A stretch of 64,000 bases of DNA from Paraburkholderia sp. BL23I1N1 (GTDB lineage: Bacteria > Pseudomonadota > Gammaproteobacteria > Burkholderiales > Burkholderiaceae). The first letter of the stretch is position 1. Each line of letters starts with the position of its first letter. Positions 19,941-28,287 of the stretch are shown one piece after another. Where the stretch lies: assembly GCF_003610295.1 (NCBI RefSeq), contig NZ_RAPV01000001.1, forward strand, positions 496,001-560,000. The letters are read 5' to 3'. The translations under genes and the position numbers were made by a program. Under the pieces are notes generated by a model. It did no database searches and was not told where the DNA came from. It worked only from the letters and a program-made list of their open reading frames with translations.

Positions 19941-20519
19941 ATGGAACATACGCTCCCGCCGCTGCCGTTCGCAAAAAACGCACTCGTTCCGAACATGTCG
20001 GAAGAGACGCTTGAGTATCACTACGGCAAGCACCACCAGACCTATGTGACTAACCTGAACAATCTGATCAAGGGCACGGAGTTCGAGAATCTGTCGCTCG
20101 AAGAGATCGTCAAGAAGGCATCGGGCGGTATTTTCAATAACGCTGCTCAAGTGTGGAACCACACGTTCTTCTGGAACAGCCTGTCGCCGCAAGGTGGCGG
20201 CGCACCGACCGGCGCACTGGCTGACGCGATCAATGCCAAGTGGGGTTCGTTCGACAAGTTCAAGGAAGAATTCGCCAAGACCGCAGTCGGCACGTTCGGC
20301 TCGGGCTGGGCATGGCTGGTGAAGAAGGCCGACGGTTCGCTCGACCTGGTGTCGACGAGCAACGCAGCTACGCCGCTGACCACGGACGCGAAGGCGCTGC
20401 TGACGATCGACGTGTGGGAACACGCGTACTACATCGACTATCGCAACGCACGTCCGAAGTTCGTTGAAGCGTACTGGAACATCGTCAACTGGGCATTCGC
20501 GTCGAAGAACTTCGCGTGA
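19941..20519 (+). CDS. sodB: Superoxide dismutase [Fe]
   Basis: The 192-residue cytoplasmic enzyme dismutates superoxide. Metal ligands can be placed: the histidine in [12 protein letters not shown], the histidine in [11 protein letters not shown], and the Asp/His pair in [13 protein letters not shown]. The [11 protein letters not shown] and GSGWAWLV segments are those of iron rather than manganese enzymes. ATG 19941 follows a GAAGGAAAG ribosome-binding site. It has its own promoter and a strong terminator, so it is a single-gene unit. Confidence 0.95.
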   Translation: MEHTLPPLPFAKNALVPNMSEETLEYHYGKHHQTYVTNLNNLIKGTEFENLSLEEIVKKASGGIFNNAAQVWNHTFFWNSLSPQGGGAPTGALADAINAKWGSFDKFKEEFAKTAVGTFGSGWAWLVKKADGSLDLVSTSNAATPLTTDAKALLTIDVWEHAYYIDYRNARPKFVEAYWNIVNWAFASKNFA

Positions 20520-20886
20520 GATTGCCGGTGTGCGGCGTGACAAGATAGTTCGGATTTCAAACGAAATTGAAAATCTGAACTGATCGCTGCAATGCAGTCC
20601 GGAAACGGTAGTAAAACAGAAAGCCCTCCTTCGTGAGGGCTTTTTGTTTTTTTGGCGTTGCAAGCAATTTGCATAAACAGGGCGTCAATTCCTCAGTGGC
20701 CGGCGCGCGTCGCGTGAATCATCGGCCACGCGAATACATCAAATCCGAATTCACGATTTCTTTTATCGGTCAGATATCCCTAGACTTGGCAAACGTTAAT
20801 ACGGCTTCTGCCATGCCGGTTGAATCGCGCGTGCGCGCGCATTTTCGCGACCTCGACAGTTCGAACAACAACAAGGAGATACAGGC
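20520..20886 (+). other. Intergenic region after sodB
   Basis: This 367-base stretch carries the sodB terminator (20620-20651) and then the leader of the DsrE-like gene, with an AAGGAG-type site (20875-20879). No gene was found. No clear promoter for the sulfur operon could be fixed. Confidence 0.5.
20620..20651 (+). terminator. Terminator of sodB
   Basis: AAGCCCTC (20621-20628) pairs with GAGGGCTT (20635-20642) and is followed by a T-rich run. Confidence 0.88.
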
Positions 20887-21678
20887 ATGACTAACCAGAC
20901 TACGCGCCGCAGTGCGTTAAAGACGTTTGGCCTCGCTGCCGGTACAGCGCTTCTGAGCGCCACAGGGCCATCGCGAGCCATGGCAGCCGACCCGGCATAG
21001 TTGCTGCCCGGAGGGGCGAGCAATCTGGCCGAATTGACTCAAAGACTGGCTGTAGCGCCAAGGCGGCGTGACTTTAAAACGGTCCCCATGATTCTCGAGC
21101 GTCCTGACCAATGGGATCATGAGGCGCTGTCTGCCGTTATCGGGTGTCGAGGCAATCCGAAACAGGTTTGGGACAACACCGAGCTTGGCGGGCCGTGGTT
21201 GAACCTGATGCGCAATGCCCTGAATGCGCAAATCTGGTCGTTCAGGCATCCGGATTTTCTCGTGGTATCGGCAACGCATGGGTCGGCCCATTTGTCCTTG
21301 TTCGACCAGACAGCGTGGGACAAGTACGGTCTCGCGAAAATAAGCGGCAACACGTTTTCGGCCAACACGCTGCTCGACAGGAAACCGGCCGAGGCCATCG
21401 GCAATGACGGCCATGAAAGTGCTGACGGCGCCTTTTCGTCGCACGACAACAGCATTCCGGCGTTGCTGAAACGAGGTGTCGTCTTTCTGTCGTGCCACAA
21501 CGCGATCTGGGAACTGGCGGAGAGACTGCTCGTGGCCGGCGTGAATCCGGACAAGTTGCCGCTGGACGGGCTTGCAGCCGATTTGACCAACCATGTCATC
21601 ACGAGCGCGATCGTGACACCCGGCGCAGTGGCAACGCTGGTCGAACTCCAGCAGGCCGGTTTTCACTACGCCAGTTAA
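20887..21678 (+). pseudogene. Tat-exported DsrE-like protein, interrupted by an in-frame TAG
   Basis: The frame opens with a clear twin-arginine signal peptide (TTRRSALKTFG, hydrophobic stretch, AMA cleavage site) at residues 1-34. Codon 38 is TAG (20998-21000), and the same frame then runs uninterrupted to 21678, giving a mature domain of about 226 residues. That domain resembles DsrE/DsrF-like sulfur-relay proteins, including a conserved cysteine in VVFLSCHNAIWELAERL. Without readthrough only the signal peptide is made; a TTG directly after the stop could restart translation but would lose export and has no ribosome-binding site. It sits ahead of the solute-binding and cytochrome genes. One base change would restore it. 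A sequencing error, a recent nonsense mutation or readthrough are all possible. Confidence 0.7.
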
Positions 21679-21687
21679 GGATCAGCC

Positions 21688-22719
21688 ATGGCATTCACTC
21701 GCGCTCACAACCCGTTGCAGGGGGCTCGACGGTCCCTGCGGCTCACGCTTGCGCTCTCACTGTGCTCATTGAGTTGCGCTGCCGGGATCGCATTCGCGGC
21801 GCCGGCTTCGACGGAGGCTGACGCCTTTTCGCCGTGGCAGCATGGAGAAAATAACGACGTGATGGATCGGGGACTCGAATTCACCGTCCCGCAGGTCGAC
21901 GTGCTGGCCGATTTCCACGGCAACCTGTCTTCTCCGAAGCTTGTGCTGTTCGTGGGGGGCAATTATTTCTTCGCGATGGCGCCGCTGGTCGCGCAGTTCG
22001 AGAAAGACAGTCCTGAGTATCGCGGGTGGATTTTCTGGGAAACGATTCCCCCCGGTTTGCTGGTCAAGCAGATGAAAGCCGGTGGCACGATCACGGTCGG
22101 CAATATGACATGGACGGTCAAACCGGATGCCTATTTCGCCGGTCTGGCGAAGGTGAAAGCGCTCATCGCGGACGGCACGCTAACAGGTCCCGCTGTTCCC
22201 TACGTGACGAATCAGTTGACGATCATGGTTCGGCGAGACAACCCTCAGCACGTCATGTCGCTCAACGATCCCGCGAGGGCCGAGTTGCGACTCGCCATGC
22301 CCAATCCGGAATTTGAAGGAGTGGCGCGACAGATCAAGGCATCGCTGGTGAAAGCCGGCGGCGACGCGCTCGTCGAGGCCGTCTACAAGGATAAAGTGCG
22401 GACCGGATCGACGGAGCTGACCCAGATACGTCATCGGCAAACCGCGCTTTTTCTGATGCAGGATCGTGCCGATGCGGGTGTGGTCTGGAAATCCGAAGCC
22501 TTGTTTCAGGAACAGATCGGTCATCCTCTTGCTCACGTCGATATTCCCTCTGATGAAAACACGACCGCGATCTACGCCGGCGCGCTGGTCAATGGCGCAC
22601 CGCACCCGCAAGCGGCTCGCCGGTGGCTCAGCTTTATTCATTCGCCCGCGGCGTTTCAGATCTTCCAGCGATACGGTTTCGGCAAGTACGAACCGGCGTC
22701 GAGTTCGAGCATGCAATGA
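21688..22719 (+). CDS. Periplasmic solute-binding protein, ModA-like, orphan
   Basis: The 343-residue protein has an N-terminal signal sequence (hydrophobic segment at about 17-38 ending in AFAAP) and a type II periplasmic binding fold. It resembles the molybdate/iron class: VGGNYFFAMAPLVAQFEKD, then NQLTIMVRRDNP and the C-terminal RRWLSFIHSPAAFQIFQRYGFGKY. No ABC permease or ATPase is adjacent, so it may serve as a sensor, a delivery protein or an oxidoreductase partner rather than for transport. It starts 9 bases after the DsrE-like frame with an AAGGATC site. The ligand is unknown; I do not assign thiosulfate on context alone. Confidence 0.75.
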   Translation: MAFTRAHNPLQGARRSLRLTLALSLCSLSCAAGIAFAAPASTEADAFSPWQHGENNDVMDRGLEFTVPQVDVLADFHGNLSSPKLVLFVGGNYFFAMAPLVAQFEKDSPEYRGWIFWETIPPGLLVKQMKAGGTITVGNMTWTVKPDAYFAGLAKVKALIADGTLTGPAVPYVTNQLTIMVRRDNPQHVMSLNDPARAELRLAMPNPEFEGVARQIKASLVKAGGDALVEAVYKDKVRTGSTELTQIRHRQTALFLMQDRADAGVVWKSEALFQEQIGHPLAHVDIPSDENTTAIYAGALVNGAPHPQAARRWLSFIHSPAAFQIFQRYGFGKYEPASSSSMQ

Positions 22720-22817
22720 TGCGCTGTGACGATTCGACGAGGACAGCCGAACGCTAGCGGATACCCGCGCCTGAGCGGGTCCTAGGTCCTAACCCGCGAT
22801 AATCTGAAGGAGACGAT

Positions 22818-23528
22818 GTGGACTATTCGGTCATGAGAGTGCGGCGCGGATACCTGACCATGCAACTGGCGTTGGCGGGCACGGTGTTGGCGATCTCCGG
22901 CGCTCACGCGGACAACCTCAGCACGGGACAAACCATCGCGATGCAGGGCACGGCGAAGGGTGTCGCCGCGTGCATCAGTTGTCATGGTTCGCAGGGCGAA
23001 GGCAACGCGACGGCAGGCTTTCCGCGTCTTGCGGGCGTCAGCGGATCCTATTTGTCAGCGCAATTGACATCGTTCGCCGACGGGAGTCGCCAGAACCCGA
23101 TCATGCAGCCGTTGGCGAAATTGCTGTCCGCGCGCGAGCGCGACGCGGTTGCGCAGTACTTCGCCGCGCTGCAACCGCCTCCGGGCATGAAAGCGAGTGA
23201 CAACGAGTCAGTCAAGCCATCGGACGTTGGCGCATGGATCGCCACGCGTGGACGCTGGAACGAGGGTTTGCCTGCCTGTGTGCAATGCCATGGACCTGGC
23301 GGAATCGGCGTGGGCGCTACGTTCCCGCCACTAGCCGGCCAGCCGGCGTCTTATATAGCGGGGCAGCTGCACGGCTGGAAGAGCGGCACCCGGCCGCCTG
23401 GGCCGATGGCGTTGATGCCGGCCGTCGCGAACAGGCTCTCCGACACGGATATCGCTGCTGTCGCCGCCTACTACGGCGGGACTGACGCGCCGGCCGAAGC
23501 GACATCCGCGAACGGGAGCAAGCAATGA
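22818..23528 (+). CDS. Diheme cytochrome c, c4/TsdB-like
   Basis: The 236-residue periplasmic protein has a signal peptide (hydrophobic stretch to about 30, cleavage after AHA) and two heme c sites, CISCH at 52-56 and CVQCH at 154-158, each heading a cytochrome c domain as in cytochrome c4. The PPLAGQPASYIAGQLHGWKSGTR segment is typical of c4 proteins. Such proteins (TsdB) accept electrons from the thiosulfate dehydrogenase TsdA in some bacteria, and the next gene is TsdA-like and overlaps by four bases (ATGA). GTG 22818 follows an AAGGAGAC site; ATG 22833 is an alternative start. Confidence 0.8.
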   Translation: MDYSVMRVRRGYLTMQLALAGTVLAISGAHADNLSTGQTIAMQGTAKGVAACISCHGSQGEGNATAGFPRLAGVSGSYLSAQLTSFADGSRQNPIMQPLAKLLSARERDAVAQYFAALQPPPGMKASDNESVKPSDVGAWIATRGRWNEGLPACVQCHGPGGIGVGATFPPLAGQPASYIAGQLHGWKSGTRPPGPMALMPAVANRLSDTDIAAVAAYYGGTDAPAEATSANGSKQ

Positions 23529-24460
23529 TCAATCGAACCCGGTTGTACCGCAGCGTGTTCGCCGGTGTGTTGAGTGCAATTGCCGTTTCGTGCCTGGCTG
23601 CCAATGGCGAGATGCCGGCGTTGCCCGCTTCTTCCGCGCAAGGCGCTCAGTCGTCACCGGTGAGGCCGTTCGCACCACCGGCAGAATCGAGCATGCCGAC
23701 AGACGGTTTCGGCAAATTCGTCAAATTGGGCGAGCAAATCTTTACGCATACTCAAACTTTCGCCGGGAAGTACGTCGGCAATACGCTGAATTGTGCCAAC
23801 TGTCACCTGGATGCGGGCCGAAAGGCGGATTCGAGTCCGCTGTGGGGCGCGTATCCCTTGTATCCGGCCTATCGGAGCAAGAATGGACATGTGAACTCGT
23901 TCGCCGAGCGTCTCCAGGGGTGCTTCCTCTACAGCATGAACGGCAAGGCGCCGCCGCTTGGCGATCCGGTGCTCGTGGCATTGGAAACGTACGCTTACTG
24001 GCTCGCGCAAGGTGCGCCTGTCGGCGAAAAGCTGCCGGGGCAAGGCTATCCCAAACTTCCTGCGCCCGCGCAAAAGGCGGACTACGCGAGAGGGAGCGCC
24101 GTCTATGCGCAGCACTGTGCTTTATGTCACGGTGCCGATGGGCAAGGGCAGTCAAGCGGGGGACAAACCGTGTTCCCGCCGCTGTGGGGGGCTCATTCGT
24201 TCAATTGGGGTGCCGGCATGGGCGACATTCAGAACGCAGCCGGTTTCATCAAGGCGAATATGCCGTTGGGGCTGGCTGGAACGCTGACGGACCAGCAGGC
24301 GTGGGATGTGGCGACGTTTATGGATAGCCATGAACGTCCGCAAGATCCGCGCTTTGTGGGCTCAGTTGAAACGACGCGCGCAAAGTTCCATGACTCGCCG
24401 CACTCCATGTACGGTCAAACCGTTAATGGGCAGGTTTTGGGTGCGTCCGGATCGCGATGA
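23525..24460 (+). CDS. tsdA: Thiosulfate dehydrogenase-like diheme cytochrome c
   Basis: The 311-residue periplasmic protein carries a signal sequence and two heme c sites, CANCH at 90-94 and CALCH at 198-202. The segment AERLQGCFLYSMNG holds Cys133 followed by SMNG, the arrangement of the axial cysteine ligand of heme 1 in TsdA, which oxidises thiosulfate to tetrathionate (or the reverse). The WGAHSFNWGAGMGDIQNAAGFIKANMPLG region fits the second domain and contains methionines for the heme 2 axial site. The start overlaps the stop of the c4-like gene. The direction of catalysis and the physiological role are not proven from sequence. Confidence 0.75.
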   Translation: MINRTRLYRSVFAGVLSAIAVSCLAANGEMPALPASSAQGAQSSPVRPFAPPAESSMPTDGFGKFVKLGEQIFTHTQTFAGKYVGNTLNCANCHLDAGRKADSSPLWGAYPLYPAYRSKNGHVNSFAERLQGCFLYSMNGKAPPLGDPVLVALETYAYWLAQGAPVGEKLPGQGYPKLPAPAQKADYARGSAVYAQHCALCHGADGQGQSSGGQTVFPPLWGAHSFNWGAGMGDIQNAAGFIKANMPLGLAGTLTDQQAWDVATFMDSHERPQDPRFVGSVETTRAKFHDSPHSMYGQTVNGQVLGASGSR

Positions 24461-24720
24461 TGGAGTGCGTTGCCGCCGGCACGACCTGGTGCACGGCGGC
24501 CGTTAGTTGGCGTTGGCATGTTCGCCGTTCGTCGCATTCGCGCGCGCCATCGGACGACGGGATACGCGTGCGCTTCCGGTGGTTACCCGGTAGCGAGGGG
24601 AACAATTGTCAGATCGGGCGTGGCGGGTCGGTGGCGAGTGCAAGCTTTGTCACAGTTGGTAACTGCGGCGAAGCCGGCGGACCCTTGTTGCACGCCGATT
24701 CGGACCTTGTGTGCGCTCCA

Positions 24721-24999
24721 TCAAGGCTGCGTCGACGCGGCCCCGGCCGCATCGGAATCCGTCGACATCTGCCGATGTCGATGGCCGCGTCCGCCGCCGG
24801 TGGGTGCAGTTGAACTCGCCGGTGCGGGAGCCGGCGGCGGGTGATTGATGAACTGGAAATTCTGCGCGATCGAGGCGCTCGGAAATGTCGTTGTGGACGG
24901 TTCGATAGCACTGCGCGGGAATGTCGAATTCGACTGGGCGAAGACGGGCGATACGCAGCCGACACAAGCCGCCGCCGCTACGAAAACAAGCCGATTCAT
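24721..24999 (-). CDS. Small secreted proline-rich protein, unknown function
   Basis: The 92-residue frame begins with a good signal peptide (MNRLVFVAAAACVGCVSPVFAQ, cleavage after FAQ); an alternative reading is a lipoprotein, but the cysteine context is weak. The mature part is Ser/Thr/Pro/Ala-rich (a PPAPAPASS stretch). A GAGGATC site lies seven bases before ATG 24999. I recognise no family. The coding call rests on the signal sequence and ribosome-binding site, so it is moderate. Confidence 0.5.
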   Translation of the reverse strand: MNRLVFVAAAACVGCVSPVFAQSNSTFPRSAIEPSTTTFPSASIAQNFQFINHPPPAPAPASSTAPTGGGRGHRHRQMSTDSDAAGAASTQP

Positions 25000-25355
25000 C
25001 GAGTGATCCTCAATTTCATTGACGGGGGCCGTCCACGGCTGACGGGGTGAGCGCACGTGTGGCGGCGGAACTGTCATGCGACGCGGGGCAGCGCGCTTCG
25101 GCGGCCAGAACGCGCGGCGTTGGAGGCAGCCAGTTTAGGCCGCAAGGCGTGAAATCAGATTGCTGCGCCGCTTACAAGCGTTACCCGATATAACGTCGCG
25201 GGACCGATGATCGAAGCGCCATTCCTGCATCGCGCAGGGCAGTGTCCGGGCCGCTGCGCGAATGTAAGCGAAAAACTTTCAGTAACGATCTGGTAAACAA
25301 GGACGGGACCGATTGGCCTAACGTGTGAATTCCAGTGTCTCAGAAGCGTACCAAC
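25000..25355. other. Divergent intergenic region, secreted protein / lipoprotein
   Basis: This 356-base region should carry both divergent promoters. No motif was convincing: no strong -10/-35 pair, hairpin or reading frame of interest. Confidence 0.45.
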
Positions 25356-25934
25356 ATGATCTCCAGCACCAAGTCGATAAGCATCGCCCTACCTGCCGTT
25401 GTCGTCGCGCTCGCGCTCGGCGGTTGCGCGGTGATGCCGCCGAGCGGTCCGAGCGTCGTCGCACTGCCGAAGAGCGGCGAGCCGCTCGGTCAGTTCCAGC
25501 AGGACGACTATGCATGCCGCGACTACGCGAACCGCTCGACCGACCCGAACGCGGCCGCGCAGGCGGCGACCACGAACAGCGTGAACAGCGCGGCGATCGG
25601 CACGCTCGGCGGCGCCGCTGTCGGCGCGCTGATCGGTGCGGCGGCGGGCAACGCCGGCGCGGGCGCGGCAATCGGCGCGGGCAGTGGCCTGTTGATCGGC
25701 GGCGCGAACGGCGCGAATGGCGCGCAGTATTCCGCCGCGGGCCTGCAAGCGCGCTACGACGCCGCCTACGCGCAGTGCATGACCTCGAAAGGCAACACGA
25801 TCTCGCAGCCGCAGCAGCCTGCCTATTACGCACCGCAACCCGCTTATTACGCACCGCAGCCGTACTACTACGCGCCGCCGCCGAGGTATGTCGCACCGCC
25901 GCCGGTGATGTATGCGCCTTACCCTTATTACTGA
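25356..25934 (+). CDS. Glycine-zipper lipoprotein with YAPQPAYY repeats
   Basis: The 192-residue protein has a lipoprotein signal with lipobox LGGC at about residue 23, so it is probably anchored in the outer membrane. A glycine-zipper region of about 35 residues (GTLGGAAVGALIGAAAGNAG and GAAIGAGSGLLIGG) resembles outer-membrane-associated Gly-zipper domains. The C terminus is rich in tyrosine and proline, with repeated YYAPQPAYYAPQP units. Two cysteines (in DYACRDYA and YAQCMTSK) flank the zipper. The start is ATG 25356; GTG 25335 would add seven residues and neither has a strong ribosome-binding site. The function is unknown. Confidence 0.72.
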   Translation: MISSTKSISIALPAVVVALALGGCAVMPPSGPSVVALPKSGEPLGQFQQDDYACRDYANRSTDPNAAAQAATTNSVNSAAIGTLGGAAVGALIGAAAGNAGAGAAIGAGSGLLIGGANGANGAQYSAAGLQARYDAAYAQCMTSKGNTISQPQQPAYYAPQPAYYAPQPYYYAPPPRYVAPPPVMYAPYPYY

Positions 25935-26293
25935 GGTTGAGTTGGTGAAATCGACTTACTGAAATCGACCTATTGAAATCAAGCTACTGAGGCTGATTCG
26001 CAGCCTCAGCTTCGCTGAAACGCACCGTTTGCGCCGGACATCAGGCAAGCGCCAGGCAAGCTTGTTGCCGTCAAGCTTCTGTCATGTCTGGCGGAAAGAC
26101 GCGAAACGATGGCGGCAAGCCGCCCGGCAAAGGGCGTACGTTTGGACCGAGGGCTAAGGACGCCGGTTATCTGGCGGATTGGCACAGCCCGCACACTCCC
26201 CCTCCATCCCTGCCGGCACCCGCCGTTTCTGACTTCGCCGTTCGAGTTATCCGACGTACGGAGTTGGCCGGACATCGTGCAAGCGAGGCGATC
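25935..26293 (+). other. Intergenic region with a tandem repeat and hairpin
   Basis: This 359-base gap holds three imperfect 14-base direct repeats of TGAAATCGACTTAC type at 25946-25987 and a perfect hairpin (CTGAGGCTG, loop ATTCG, CAGCCTCAG) at 25987-26009. The hairpin has no T run, so it is not a clear terminator. The in-frame stretch before the PQQ-type gene is not conserved and is treated as non-coding. Confidence 0.5.
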
Positions 26294-28036
26294 ATGCTGC
26301 CACGGCAAACCGGCACGTTCCATCCGAGAGCGTGGTTCCGCGTGTGCGGGTGGCTTGCGGTTGCCCTTGTCGCCACCTTTTTCCTTTCTTGCGGTGGCGG
26401 CTCGGGCGGCACATCGGGTACGGTTTCGGGCTCAGGGGCCAGCGGCGGCACCACCAGCAGCGGCTCGACAACCGGCGGCACGGGGGGAACCGGCTCGACC
26501 GGTTCAGGCGGCATGTCGATGGGATCGACAGCCTACGCCACCGACGTGCTCATGCATCACAACGATCTCGCGCGCACCGGCCAGATGCTTGCCGAGACAA
26601 CGCTGACGCTCGCCAATGTCAATTCGGCGAGCTTCGGCAAAGTCGCGTTTCTCTCCGCGGACGGCAAGGTCGACGCTCAGCCGCTTTTCGTCACGAGTTT
26701 GCCGATCGGCGGCGCGTCGCACGATGTGGTCTACGTGGCGACCGAACACGACAGCGTGTACGCCTATGACGCCACGACCTTCGCGCAATTGTGGAAAGTC
26801 TCGTTGATCGGCAGTGGCGAGACAGTCAGCGACAACTTCAGTTGTCAGGACTTCACGCCGGAGATCGGTATTACGTCGACGCCGGTCATTGACCGCAATC
26901 GCGGCACAAACGGTGTTCTGTACGCCGTCGCGATGACCAGGGACAGCAGCGGCGCCTATCATCACCGTCTGCACGCGCTCGATCTGACGACTGGTGCCGA
27001 GATACTGGGCGGGCCGACCGAGATCTCCGCGACCTACCCGGGCAGCGGTGCGGGCAGCGTCAATGGACTGCTTACCTTCAATCCTTCGCAGCATACGGAA
27101 CGCGCGGCGCTCACGCTGGTTGGCGGCAACATCTATATGGGCTGGACCTCGCATTGCATGGCGGGCGCGTACACCGGCTGGCTGATGGCCTATAGCGCTG
27201 ACACACTCCACCAGACCAGCGTGCTCAACATCACGGCGAACGGCAGCCAGGGATCGATCTGGATGGCCGGTTCCGGGATGGCCTCGGACGGCACCTCGAT
27301 TTACGTCGTGGACGGCAACGGCACGTTCGGCACCACGCTGAACGCGCAGGGTTTCCCAGTCGACGGCGACTTTGGCAACTCGCTGATGAAGCTGTCGTCA
27401 GGAAACCTGCAGGTCACCGATTACTTCGCGATGGATAACGTGGTGGCCGAGGCAAACGCCGACAACGATTTCGGCTCGGGCGGCGTGATGCTGTTGCCGG
27501 ATCAGACCACCGCGGGCGGCGTCGTCAAACACCTGGCGGTGGCGGCGGGCAAAGACAACCTGATCTATGTGGTCGATCGCGACTCGATGGGTAAATTCAG
27601 TCCGACGGCGAACAATATCTGGCAGGTGCTGACCGGCACGCTCGCGGGGGGCATCTGGGGCTCGCCGGCTTACTATAGCGGTGTGGTCTATTACGGTGGC
27701 TGGAACGACAACCTGAAGGCGTTGCCGGTCTCGGGCGCGTTTCTCGCGACCACCGCTTCGGCGAAGAGTCCTACCACGTTTGCCTATCCCGGCGCGACTC
27801 CGGCCGTGTCGGCCAACGGTACGAGCAACGGCATCGTCTGGGTGGCGGAAAACGGCACGACGGGTGATTTGCATGCATACGACGCCGGCAACCTCGCGCA
27901 CGAGCTGTACAACAGCAATCAGGCCGGCACGCGCGATCAATGGGGCGCTGGCAACAAGTTCATCACACCGATGATCGCGCGGGGCAAAGTGTTTGTCGGC
28001 GCGACTAATGGGGTGGCGGTGTTCGGGTTGCTGTAG
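26294..28036 (+). CDS. PQQ-type beta-propeller lipoprotein
   Basis: The 580-residue protein starts with a lipoprotein signal (WLAVALVATFFLSC, Cys about residue 34) followed by a Gly/Ser/Thr-rich linker of about 40 residues, and then a beta-propeller with repeats of PQQ/quinoprotein type (for example DVVYVATEHDSVYAYDATTFAQLWKVSL, LTPEIGITSTPVID-like blocks and NLIYVVDRDSMGKF). No quinone or metal ligands could be assigned, so it may be a scaffolding propeller like BamB rather than a dehydrogenase. ATG 26294 is preferred over ATG 26084 because it gives the lipobox at the normal distance and has GAGG upstream. Confidence 0.75.
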   Translation: MLPRQTGTFHPRAWFRVCGWLAVALVATFFLSCGGGSGGTSGTVSGSGASGGTTSSGSTTGGTGGTGSTGSGGMSMGSTAYATDVLMHHNDLARTGQMLAETTLTLANVNSASFGKVAFLSADGKVDAQPLFVTSLPIGGASHDVVYVATEHDSVYAYDATTFAQLWKVSLIGSGETVSDNFSCQDFTPEIGITSTPVIDRNRGTNGVLYAVAMTRDSSGAYHHRLHALDLTTGAEILGGPTEISATYPGSGAGSVNGLLTFNPSQHTERAALTLVGGNIYMGWTSHCMAGAYTGWLMAYSADTLHQTSVLNITANGSQGSIWMAGSGMASDGTSIYVVDGNGTFGTTLNAQGFPVDGDFGNSLMKLSSGNLQVTDYFAMDNVVAEANADNDFGSGGVMLLPDQTTAGGVVKHLAVAAGKDNLIYVVDRDSMGKFSPTANNIWQVLTGTLAGGIWGSPAYYSGVVYYGGWNDNLKALPVSGAFLATTASAKSPTTFAYPGATPAVSANGTSNGIVWVAENGTTGDLHAYDAGNLAHELYNSNQAGTRDQWGAGNKFITPMIARGKVFVGATNGVAVFGLL

Positions 28037-28187
28037 ACGGTGCTGTCGCGTGGTTTCAGGCGCAGCCCGATCCTGCCGTTACGAGGTGAAATGAGCTGAT
28101 ATTGCCGATCGCGGAGCAAGCGTTGTTGCACGGTGGGCGTGCTGGTTCGACGATCAGCTCGTTCGAAGCATCACGTGCCTGAAATGG

Positions 28188-28221
28188 AAAAGCCCCTGTT
28201 CGTCGCGAGCAGGGGCTTTTT
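28188..28221. terminator. Bidirectional terminator between PQQ-type and NYN genes
   Basis: AAAGCCCCTG (28188-28197) pairs with CAGGGGCTTT (28210-28219) around TTCGTCGCGAG, with T and A runs on each side. It serves the convergent genes on both strands. Confidence 0.88.
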
Positions 28222-28287
28222 GATTGCAGCGGAGCGCGGTCTGATGCACTTGCCTTGCATCGGTACGCGTCACACAACGTGAGACGC

